DNA of 64,000 bases from Owenia fusiformis (Eukaryota; Annelida; Polychaeta; Sabellida; Oweniidae). Under the pieces are notes generated by a model, which saw only the letters and a list, made by a program, of their open reading frames with translations, was not told where the DNA came from and did no database searches. Positions within the stretch are counted from its first letter, which is position 1; the number at the start of each line of letters is the position of its first letter. Shown one piece after another: positions 57,601 to 64,000 of this stretch. The DNA is taken from contig CAIIXF020000002.1 in NCBI GenBank assembly GCA_903813345.2, positions 34,058,109 to 34,122,108 of the forward strand. Direction: 5' to 3'. Both the position numbers and the translations under genes were made by a program.

Positions 57601-60003
57601 GAAGTGTACTCGACCTGTACCCCTTCCGTGAAACGACAGTTCAAATCCAATTGGCCATACGGTTATGTAAACTATTTCGTCATATTCGTCAAAAAATATC
57701 GTCCAAGGCCCGTCAACAGGAACATGTTCAGTCTCTTCGTAGGAAGGAACTGCTATATGTTCTCCGGTGTCCTGAAACAAAATTCGAATCGAGTACCAGG
57801 GCAGAAAGCTATTACCACTAAATTATGTTAATCCCATCCATAAAGGTGTGAATTATTTTATTGGTCAGATATTTCTATCGCTTGTGTAACTGGTAAATCA
57901 GTGCATATTGAGATGAAAAGGGCAAGTTTGTCAAATTCATGTGTACACGATGTAACTTGAGATATCTTTAAATATGAACTTATAACATTTTACAGATATA
58001 CATTTTTGAAACAGATACAAAAAAAACTCCGACAATCAATTAATTCAAGCATTTCAAACGGCATTAAAATCTCTGATTTCAATTCCTACCCAATCTGTGA
58101 TTACTCTGTCCCTGTCTATACTGTACTTATGTTGACCCAATTCAATTTCCACTGTGTTTATATAGGAAACATCGTCAGGCCATTCTGGATCTCCACCACC
58201 ATGTTCATGTTCCGGATCCGCCTCGTGGTCCCCTGTTAAAAGATGGGCGGTGACTTTGAAGATGGGGTGATCATGGCCCTCTATTCCATCGTATAACACA
58301 GCTAATATTTGCCAGCAACCAGTCTGGACATCGTATGTGTGACCGTCGAATGTGATATAATGAGCAGCACCCCATATACGGCATTCCGCGGCATCTATAA
58401 TAAACATCGGTTTATTAATTAAATATTCAAAATGTGTTTTGTATCTTGTGAAGACGACAGGCCATATGTGGGTGTTGGAGCTTTCGACATCTAAATTAAC
58501 AAATATATTACGCTTATCAGACATAAATCGATGCCTTCATAGTACGTATGTTGTTGCAATTTTTCTATCTCACCAAGAGTCATTATATTAATTTTGTATG
58601 CCAGTTTCATCATTATTAGTATACCCAGAACGTTTATGTAGATATATGAAGAAAATACGGGGTCCTAAACTACATGTCACTTTTCGGTAAAAGAAACATA
58701 TTTGCAAACTACAGACAAGGAATTAATGTTACTAATTACCATTGAGCACACAAAATGGACAATCGCATTTGCAGCGAACGCCACTAGTAGTTTCACTACA
58801 AACTGGATCAAAATTAGTTGGACATTCTAGTGGTCCTTGTTCTGTTGTCGCTGTTGGTCGCTGTGTTGTCCGCCTTACTGTTGTCCGCCTTGGTGTTGTC
58901 CGCCTTGGTGTTGTCCGCCTTGTTGTCGTTGGTCTTGATGTAGTAGGTCTTGGTGTTGTTCGTCTCGGTGTTGTGCGTCTTGGCGTCATTGGTCTTTTAG
59001 TAGTCCTTGGAGTGGTTGGTTGTACAGTGTTATCTATTGATGCGCTATCACATTCATAGCCGTCTTTAAAATCATTTGCTTTCTTCAGAAGCGACTTAAA
59101 CATCGATTCTACTTTAGAGAGTACCTTAGAAACTTTAAGCATTTGTTTATTAAAGGGCTTAAAAATCTTGTTCAAAGAGGTCATTGTCGTCTTTTCCGGA
59201 CCATCATCAAGCTTTCTAAGTGCACTGGCTATATCTTTACCCCATCTTTTACCAAGTGAAGACAGAGTATTAATTTGCGATCGTTTTTGTTCCCACGTCA
59301 GTGAATCAAACGAGACCAAATAGTCATCGGCCTGTCTCATTAGATTGTCTCCTAATATACTGATGTAATTGTTTGCGTCCAGTTCCCTGTACTTTGATTT
59401 GACGCGGGGAGAGCCTGAACTCATGGCCGAAATTCCCTTTTGGATAAGTTTTACCTGTTTTGGCATTAACGTAAGACTTTTAAGAATCACTTTCAGTGAA
59501 TTCTTTTCTGCAGAGGTCAACGTGTCGTCAGTTTTACTTTCTCCGAGTATGACTTTATAAATATCATTTAAGTTCTTCATTAAATCGGGCATTGTTTTAG
59601 TCTTGTAGGTGTTCGTTAAGGCAATGCTATCTTGAATTCCATCGCATATGGCCACTGATTGACCTACCACATTTTTGTAGACTAGCGCCACCACGACAAG
59701 GCGCAAAATTAATAAATCTAAAATGTAAAATACTAGCTTTCATTTTACTATATGAAACTCACTGAACAATATATATAAATCGTATACTATTCTTATATTG
59801 CATATATGGCATACTTTATAGAAGCATGAGTACCATTATGTATTTTCACTTTTAAAACTTGGTATAAAAAACGATCAAATATACAGCTTGTATTACATGC
59901 TGTATATTAAGTAAAATAAAAGTAAGTCCAATAAGTGTGATAAAACGTTTCAACGTTTTAGTTATTTCAAATTATGATCGAGTCAACATATCTACTTACC
60001 CAT
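39434..60003 (-). CDS. Gene A: complete secreted triple VWD-C8 protein, 15 coding exons, 1364 aa
   Basis: The exons are 60003-60000, 59717-58740, 58394-58090, 57771-57422, 56776-56508, 56143-56006, 55844-55594, 55432-55071, 53678-53416, 53048-52944, 51554-51414, 51159-50870, 46216-45985, 41673-41532 and 39698-39434. Every junction has AG/GT borders and compatible phase, and the sum is 4095 nt. Domains in order: signal peptide (about 1-21), helical domain (22-235), Thr-rich linker (236-300), VWD1 (328-545), C8 (546-635), EGF-like (636-681), VWD2 (682-885), C8 (886-973), two EGF-like modules (974-1055), VWD3 (1056-1276), C8 (1277-1364). VWD-C8 units are typical of large extracellular polymers such as mucins, VWF and zonadhesin. 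Vertebrate relatives usually carry a TIL module after C8; here EGF-like modules occupy that place or nothing follows. An extracellular matrix or mucus role is inferred. Splicing was predicted by eye, not from RNA. Confidence 0.88.
39730..39878. mobile_element. Hairpin MITE R, copy 2 (gene A intron 14)
   Basis: Diverged copy of 31589-31747, ending GACCTATCATTGTTTATTCC. Confidence 0.72.
40525..41165. mobile_element. T-family foldback element, diverged copy (gene A intron 14)
   Basis: It shares with 44257-45134 GATGGGAAATGGCAGGTTT-like and GGGAATGACGATTTTCAAAA blocks, and the reverse-oriented second half. The outer ends are lost. Confidence 0.6.
41532..41673 (-). CDS. Gene A exon 14: VWD3, calcium loop
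   Basis: 142 nt, phase 1 to phase 2, acceptor ATGCAG and donor GTATGT. The translation GMCGNYNDAVDDDYVTKTG is the VWD loop, followed by NKGTLIGNSWKNAE. Unlike VWD1 and VWD2, this third VWD is split over three exons. Confidence 0.88.
42278..43440. repeat. U-family palindromic repeats (gene A intron 13)
   Basis: Blocks of GGATATCCTATGATTT and ATTTTTATCCATGAGTGGAT recur in both orientations. The clearest hairpin (42890-43035) has the loop GAGCGAGCGTAGCGAGAGA. Other pieces lie at 39048-39135 and 43900-43950. Confidence 0.72.
42699..42805. repeat. Short repeats of CCATCGAATATCACTTTT
   Basis: Three direct copies are followed by two inverted copies within 107 bp. Confidence 0.8.
44257..45134. mobile_element. 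Foldback element T, 878 bp (gene A intron 13)
   Basis: The ends CACTCCCCTCCATAAGTTTG and complement start arms of about 300 bp or more with good similarity. No coding sequence. Confidence 0.85.
45138..45984. other. Rest of gene A intron 13
   Basis: 45430-45690 resembles, in reverse, the tandem repeat at 54125 (CTTCCGGTTATGGCGTTTTG, GACCTCAAAAGCTAC). Nothing else seen. Confidence 0.45.
45985..46216 (-). CDS. Gene A exon 13: VWD3, middle part
   Basis: 232 nt, phase 0 to phase 1, acceptor TTGTAG and donor GTGAGG. It encodes beta-rich sequence including GRKVTVEIVPMALKIQFISS, which corresponds to the strands before the calcium loop. No cysteine is present. It is placed by phase and by its position between exons 12 and 14. 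Confidence 0.8.
47990..48840. repeat. Degenerate GGTTGTG-rich minisatellite
   Basis: Units such as GGTTGTGCCTGATTGTGTTT recur roughly every 60 bp with much divergence. Confidence 0.65.
48842..49834 (-). mobile_element. Tc1/mariner-superfamily element W, 993 bp
   Basis: It starts CAGGGTGTCAAAAAACACG and ends in the complement of a close copy, with inverted repeats of about 110 bp and TA on both sides (48840-48841, 49835-49836). Confidence 0.85.
49080..49500 (-). pseudogene. Transposase remnant of element W
   Basis: The minus strand, with frameshifts, gives NTANDMLKWFRQCFGGQLIS, TIWAAHSPDLNPP and FLKANVYTDRP, matching the last catalytic Asp region of IS630/Tc1-type transposases common in arthropods. 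It is broken by stops. Confidence 0.75.
50870..51159 (-). CDS. Gene A exon 12: VWD3, N-terminal part
   Basis: 290 nt, phase 1 to phase 0, acceptor TTTAAG and donor GTAGGT. It starts with GQWCTIAGEPHYQTFDGADF, the VWD opening, then HCLYSMSEE. The donor lies only 74 bp from the end of a transposon that fills most of the next intron. Confidence 0.87.
51414..51554 (-). CDS. Gene A exon 11: EGF-like module and Ser/Pro tail
   Basis: 141 nt, phase 1 to phase 1, acceptor TTACAG and donor GTAAGA. It encodes DECGCGDGGVCTCKADTCQC and CHPLFTGATC, then a Ser/Pro linker ending SSPSYSPS. Confidence 0.85.
51949..52708. repeat. Inverted CGACCTTCGACCT repeats around a small element
   Basis: GGAATGTTATAAAAACCC plus short GACCTTCGACCT repeats appear at both ends in inverse orientation, enclosing a CAGGGTG element. 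The whole lies in gene A intron 10. Confidence 0.75.
52008..52646. mobile_element. CAGGGTG MITE with TA target site
   Basis: The ends CAGGGTGCCCAAAAAG and CTTTTTGGACACCCTG are flanked by TA (52006-52007, 52647-52648). No transposase. Confidence 0.75.
52944..53048 (-). CDS. Gene A exon 10: short EGF-like module
   Basis: 105 nt, phase 1 to phase 1, acceptor TTCTAAG and donor GTTAGT. The translation has ACLNGMVQGL and YCRCKSGFNGAGC, a half-length EGF pattern. The donor is weaker than the others, but frame and phase fit. Confidence 0.82.
53416..53678 (-). CDS. Gene A exon 9: C8 domain 2
   Basis: 263 nt, phase 2 to phase 1, donor GTAAGA. Cysteines fall in DRCNAACDQG, PPCFDPVC, ESCIVDYY and AAKCG, as in C8 domains; nine are present. 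A 1.39-kb intron with tandem repeats separates it from exon 8. Confidence 0.88.
53940..54125. repeat. Minisatellite of GAGTAAGTAGCT type
   Basis: About fifteen imperfect units of 10-14 bp (GAGTAAGTAACT, GAGTAGGTAGCT) lie in gene A intron 8. Confidence 0.85.
54125..55065. repeat. Tandem duplication, unit about 465 bp
   Basis: GATTCCTGCGAAAATT at 54145 and GATTCCTGAGAAAATT at 54613 begin two diverged copies, each including CAGTGTCCAAATTT and CAGTCTRTATCTCGTAT. The second ends at gene A exon 8. Confidence 0.8.
55071..55432 (-). CDS. Gene A exon 8: VWD2, C-terminal half
   Basis: 362 nt, phase 0 to phase 2, acceptor TTGTAG and donor GTAAAT. It contains LEGLCQNLNGDSTDDL, a variant of the calcium loop in which the usual Gly after Cys is Gln. 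It ends GTLIGNSCQVANH, the usual VWD-to-C8 junction. Confidence 0.9.
55594..55844 (-). CDS. Gene A exon 7: VWD2, N-terminal half
   Basis: 251 nt, phase 1 to phase 0, acceptor ATTGCAG and donor GTATGT. It starts DMVMCRGWGDVHYITFDKKK, again the VWD opening, and is followed by beta-strand-like sequence rich in Lys. Confidence 0.9.
56006..56143 (-). CDS. Gene A exon 6: EGF-like module 1
   Basis: This 138-nt exon (phase 1 in, phase 1 out) has acceptor TATTCAG and donor GTAAGC. It encodes a Cys-rich module ending CGCVCAPGYSGSDC, the C-terminal signature of EGF domains. It follows C8 directly, where a TIL module would stand in vertebrate relatives. Confidence 0.88.
56508..56776 (-). CDS. Gene A exon 5: C8 domain 1
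   Basis: The exon has 269 nt, phase 2 to phase 1, with donor GTAAGT. It starts DNCGCEGTENW and contains ARKACNLYDLCFGKKID and KHCHID, with eight cysteines in C8 spacing. It is almost the same as gene B 786-1054 and the same length. Confidence 0.93.
57066..57340. mobile_element. LINE-like tail fragment and F-family fragment (gene A intron 4)
   Basis: 57066-57140 starts with (TAT)n then TTCACCTTTATAACGG, like an inverted LINE/SINE 3' end (weak). 57195-57340 is one end of an F element (GTAATATGGCAAGTGATTTT). Confidence 0.5.
57422..57771 (-). CDS. Gene A exon 4: VWD1, C-terminal half
   Basis: The acceptor is TTTCAG and the donor GTAAGT; phase 0 to phase 2; 350 nt. It contains GRGTGRVHFK and GMCGNFNGDPDDDF, the CGNxNGxxxDD calcium-binding loop of VWD domains. 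Reading past the donor meets an in-frame stop at once, which supports the splice. Confidence 0.92.
58090..58394 (-). CDS. Gene A exon 3: VWD1, N-terminal half
   Basis: The acceptor is TTATAG and the donor GTAGGA; phase 1 to phase 0; 305 nt. The translation starts AECRIWGAAHYITFDGHTYD, the standard VWD opening (CxxxGxxHYxTFDG). An acidic and His-rich loop, GDHEADPEHEHGGGD, is inserted in the middle and is absent from gene B. Confidence 0.9.
58740..59717 (-). CDS. Gene A exon 2: signal peptide core, helical domain, Thr-rich linker
   Basis: This 978-nt exon enters after one base and leaves after one base. It encodes a hydrophobic N-terminus, about 210 Lys/Leu/Ser-rich residues with helix-forming character and almost no cysteine, then repeats of RRTTP/RPTT type, then a short Cys cluster containing GPLECP, DPVC and RCKCDCPFC. 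I do not recognise the helical domain. The Thr/Pro linker looks like an O-glycosylation substrate (inference). It is very similar to 28563-29591 except around the linker and the Cys cluster. Confidence 0.88.
60000..60003 (-). CDS. Gene A exon 1: four-base start exon (ATG G)
   Basis: The minus strand reads AAGTATGG followed by the donor GTAAGT. The ATG plus one base joins the acceptor TTTTAG at 59718 to give MDLLILRLVVVALVY, a plausible signal-peptide start. Exon 2 alone has no usable ATG: the codon at the position of gene B's downstream ATG is CTA here. The same ATGG|GTAAGT is conserved in gene B, which supports a real exon. Confidence 0.78.
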
Positions 60004-60042
60004 ACTTCCAGCAAATATGAATTACTTCAGGAAAGCCTATAG

Positions 60043-60049
60043 TTATATA
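60043..60049 (-). promoter_or_regulatory. Gene A TATA box
   Basis: The minus strand has TATATAA 40 bp before the ATG, in a stretch GTATATAACT shared with gene B at the same distance. Transcription would start only about 10-15 nt before the ATG (inference). Confidence 0.6.
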
Positions 60050-60519
60050 CAAAACATGCAATTGGGAGGTCTATGACATTAAATCTTGCACAAAGAGGAA
60101 ACAATAAAATTTCAAAATTTAAACCCACCTGTTTAACACTATGAATCTCCCTTTCTAATGAAGACAATGAGGGATAAAGGAAAAACAATGACTCTTTATC
60201 AATTCGAGTATGTCAAACGTGACTGATCTTTACAGACGGATGACATTTCGACTGCTAAAACAAAGCATGCCTCTGGTAGAACGGAGAACAATAAAATGAA
60301 CTCCAGGCAAAACTGAAAAAAACATGTTTCGCTGCACGTTTTCGATTCGTTGTACTGGCGCATCGTGTTTTCATTCATTCGCTATATCTAAAGGCTGTAT
60401 TCAAGCATAGCATGCATATGACATTAGAATGTGTATAAATTCTAAATCATCATATATAGTTAGTTTTCAATAGATTTAATATGCTATTCTTCTTCTATTG
60501 TGCATTGTGTATTTAGCTA

Positions 60520-60825
60520 ATTGTATTATTCTCTCATTTATTTATGATTTATCCAATAAATACATGAATGAACTTAATAACTCTAAACATAAAAACGTGC
60601 TTTGTTTCCTACATGCGAATAATTTCATGGTCTCATTCAGTTCGCCTACTGTACACATCTGAACCTAAATCTGGTATGTATGATATCATCAAAGTTTGTA
60701 TTTCGTATCGAATCATCTAGCATATGCAACCTATCATATCTTAGTATGTAGATGTAATGACGATGCAAGACAAAAGGAACAAAAATCAGAGAAAGTGGCT
60801 TGCACAGTAAAGTACTATACAAAGC
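60520..60825. other. DNA upstream of gene A, no feature seen
   Basis: Similarity to the gene B promoter ends near 60520; nothing is recognised from there to the Mutator-like element. Confidence 0.4.
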
Positions 60826-60835
60826 TTCTTTTGTA

Positions 60836-62280
60836 GGTTGGCCTATTAGTATAAAGAATGCATGCGTTGTTTACGGGTGTGTAGGCGTTAATTACGCTCG
60901 TGTAGATGTAAAATTACGCCCATGCTGACGAAAAATTACGCCTGTGTAGGCGTAAATTACGCCCGTGAAGAAGTAAATTCTACGGGCGTTCAGAATACAT
61001 TTACAGGCGTGAACTTACGGCGTTAAAATTATTAATTACGGGCGTTAAGACTGTTATTTTACACGCGCTGAGAAACATCTTCACGCCCGTGGAGTTTATT
61101 TTTAGCGCCGTAAATTATGAACCAATCAGAACCTTACTTACATGATGATTTAATGCATCCTTGCTAAAAGAGCAACTCCGAGATACTTGAGCTAGTAAAC
61201 AACAATCAGAAGCCTGCTTGCATTTTAGTGTGTTGCATTGAGGTCCTTAAATATTCGTTCAAGATTGAACTAGATTTAACCAAAGAAGTATTCATTTTTT
61301 AGAGCAAATTATATTAAAAGGCAAATTGAAGAGACATGTACTGTGTTGGCAGTTATCAACACCCATTGTAGAAACGACAAAATTGCAGAGTATTTTGAGA
61401 AGGTATACATGTTTGGTTTCTAAATACGATGATTTTTGGATAATTCTCCAATCTAGGCGTCGGCTTCAGAGGTAGGCTAGGTAGGGACTTATTAAGCTCA
61501 CACGCATTGCAGCTAACAGTCTCATTATACAGTCAGATCGCTAATGTATCCCTCTAAAGGATGTGTCCAGATACTAGAATTATAGTATCTGATCAACTGC
61601 AAATTGACTCTAGACTATATCCTGCAGATCTGGCATTTTTTGAAAATGTACTGAAAATGTCAAATGAGCCTATATACCTAGTATACCTAGCCAACATATG
61701 TTCAAATTTGGTGTAAGGGAGATGTGTACTTTTTGGAATCTTTATGCAGCCGTCTTTATATGTCACATGTTATTTCCAGGAATACATAACTCATTTAATA
61801 TACGATGTAAATCTTTCACATTTGCACAAATAGTGCACCGAGATACCCAGAAAAGAAATAATATTTCATATGCCTCCAATTGCAACAGTTGTTCCTGGCA
61901 CAATCATGAGTATGTTATTAACTTGCACAAGGATCTTGGAGTTGTACTTTTAGCTATAATGCATCGTATCATCATGTAAGCAAGATGCTGATTGGTTCAT
62001 AATTCACGGCGCTAAAATGAACTCGACGGGCGTGAAGATGTTTCTCAGCGCGTGTAAAATAACAGTCTTAACGCCCGTAATTAATAATGTTAACGCCGTA
62101 AGTTCACGCCTGTAAATGTATTCTGAACGCCCGTAGAATTTACTTCTTCACGGGCGTAATTTACGCCTACACAGGCGTAATTTTTCGTCAGCACGGGCGT
62201 AATTTTACATCTACACGAGCGTAATTAACGCCTACACACCCGTAAACAACGCATGCATTCTTTATACTAATAGGCCAACC
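60836..62280. mobile_element. Mutator-like element with 294-bp inverted repeats (Y)
   Basis: 60836-61129 and 61988-62280 are almost perfect inverted copies starting GGTTGGCCTATTAGTATAAA. Flanks TTCTTTTGTA and ATCTTTTGTG form a probable 9-10-bp target duplication. Long arms with such duplication are typical of MULEs. The arms repeat ACGCCCGTG/CACGGGCGT and GGCGTAATTTACGCC. The 858-bp interior holds no recognised transposase. Confidence 0.8.
61698..61979 (+). CDS. Unrecognised 93-aa open frame inside element Y
   Basis: It has an ATG and a Cys/His-containing sequence (SNCNSCSWHNHEYV). It matches nothing I know, and length alone does not exclude chance. Confidence 0.2.
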   Translation: MFKFGVREMCTFWNLYAAVFICHMLFPGIHNSFNIRCKSFTFAQIVHRDTQKRNNISYASNCNSCSWHNHEYVINLHKDLGVVLLAIMHRIIM

Positions 62281-62290
62281 ATCTTTTGTG

Positions 62291-64000
62291 CAAATATTAC
62301 GCCAAGAAAAATCACTAACGTAGCAAACAATATTAGAGGTTCATATATCAGTTTCGGCGCATGCACCGTACACTACTTAGGTGTTTTTAAACTACTTTTG
62401 AATGTATAGATGGCGTATTGGTACATGTAACTCCTAAAGCCAGCGGAAGTATGCGGACCTGTTTCTTTGTCGTCTGTGTTTGTAATGATTAAACAATTTG
62501 ACAGATTAGAGAACATCTTTTTCATTTGTAATTGAAAGTACGATGTGGCCCATTTTAGGTATTTTTGATGTCCGTTGGGTTCAATTACTTAGCAATCCAG
62601 TACGATGAAAAGAAAGTATTTTAGCTAACAAACACTGAAAAATATGCAACTCCTCCCTTTAACAATCAACTACGTTCTCCTATATTACTGTCAATAATGT
62701 TTATGAGTCTTCCTTCGCCAATATTATATGCTATTCCATCTAGATCTCATTATTTCTAAAATGTCCATACTCAAGGATAAGAAGATCATTGATTGCAGGG
62801 GTTAATCCCAAAACAAGAATAAAGCATTGTTACCACTGACAGGTTTCTATAAATCATACCAGTTCGTTTGCTTTGATTTATGTACGCGAGATTGAACTGA
62901 TTCCCCAGATATCCCTAAAGTATTTCCTTCTCTATGGATCTGAATTTAGAGATATGAACGGGGTCATATGTATCTTTAGTTCAATCTGATAAATATCTGT
63001 ATTAATCAATATTCCTCAAGACATGGCCTTGATCCAAAAACATTCTTTCAAATAGATCTGGCTTAATATTTGCCCATTCCTTTAGATAGTATCGGATGCA
63101 TTACTAAAGGAGACCCCTCGTTGAGTATGAAAAGCCCCAAAATGAGGCAAAAAGAAATTGTAACATCCATTCAGAATGCCCGGTGTAAAAGAAATTATGG
63201 TCCCCTGGGGATTATGGTCCTCCTTTCCTTACGGCCCTTACTGGCCCTGATTGTGTATAAATAATTTAGGAAAACAATTGAAAGGTCACCATTTAAATCA
63301 ATAGAGAGTAGGACCAAAATGTGATAGGACCGCCTACCATTTTACACCTGGACACAACTCCACTTGCAAAATATGACTCTATGCTATAGTATAGGGGCAA
63401 TGGTTTGACGTTCAGTGTTCAGCATTGGACATTGAGATTCTCCTTTATCGAACGTTTTTTTTTATTCATCCGGTTGAATGACTTCCTCAAACTAATTTCC
63501 TTTGAAAAATGCTATCTTTGATTTAGGACATGTTTACTATTCTCATTAATGCGCAGTAAGAGGATTGCATTCTAAATTAGTTGCAGCTTGTGCAGTTTCA
63601 GTGCTTACGGATTAAAATCATGTAATCAGGTATATTGGGCATCAGGTTTTTAAGAAGTTGTTTGATGGCATTAATTGCGAGCTACTTAGTATAGATATAG
63701 TATGTGATAAATCCGAGCATGGAAGGCACATTCTCTCTGCCGGGAAAACTTCTTAGTGGATGTTACTAAAATATCGACCAATATGACCCAATTTCATATA
63801 CGCTTTGCAACTAAAGAAATGATTTGTTTCAGATCGAGAGCACGAGACCAAAACCAATGCTGCTTGTTTGAGTATTGATTTGGGTTCTTAACAAGCACTT
63901 GTCGATTAATTGAAAGTACCAAAACAATTTCTACTAAATAAAATAAATTGTAATACTACATCTGAACTATAATTATACGACATTCTAAACTGAACACGAT
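62291..64000. other. No feature recognised
   Basis: Short frames exist (for example 63070-63264) but none resembles a known protein or has splice-flanked structure. Confidence 0.4.

Noticed and set aside
63070-63264. 64-aa open frame near the right edge
   Set aside because: It has no known motif, no splice context and a length expected by chance.

Overview
The window comes from a eukaryotic, invertebrate animal genome. It is AT-rich, the genes are split by GT-AG introns, and most of the DNA is transposon debris. The encoded families (von Willebrand D, C8, EGF-like, Thr-rich linkers) and the mix of mariner, Harbinger-like, Mutator-like and foldback elements suit a lophotrochozoan such as a mollusc. 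Sequence alone does not fix the phylum.

Two genes can be supported. Both are on the minus strand, head to tail, and are paralogues about 30.1 kb apart. Gene A (60003 down to 39434) is complete. Fifteen coding exons join with matching phases at every junction into one frame of 4095 nt (1364 aa plus stop). It predicts a secreted protein: signal peptide, an unrecognised helical domain of about 210 residues, a Thr/Pro/Arg linker, then VWD-C8-EGF, VWD-C8-EGF-EGF and VWD-C8. Gene B (29874 down to the left edge) is a copy of its 5' half. Five exons are visible: start codon, helical domain plus linker, both VWD1 exons and C8. It leaves the window, so its completeness is unknown. Both genes start with a coding exon of only four bases (ATG G), and a TATA box lies about 40 bp upstream of each ATG.

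Layout. 1-1838: gene B C8 and VWD1b exons with a transposon fragment beside them. 1839-20268: gene B intron 4, 18.4 kb, filled with mariner, foldback and H-family elements, a 350-bp tandem array and a 6.4-kb nested element holding a broken transposon ORF. The same intron in gene A is 318 bp. 20269-20555: gene B VWD1a exon. 20556-28562: an 8-kb intron with a 2.35-kb palindrome, direct repeats and a nested H element. 28563-30450: gene B 5' end and promoter. 30455-39433: intergenic, with a tRNA-derived SINE, a 2.9-kb TIR element, a second mariner and two nested GC-rich elements flanked by TTA. 39434-60520: gene A. 60836-62280: a Mutator-like element with 294-bp inverted repeats. 62291-64000: nothing recognised.

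The two proteins are probably extracellular, disulfide-rich, matrix- or mucus-type products of one duplicated locus. No other host gene is supported. Transposon family names rest on terminal repeats, target-site duplications and a few protein motifs read by eye, not on database searches.
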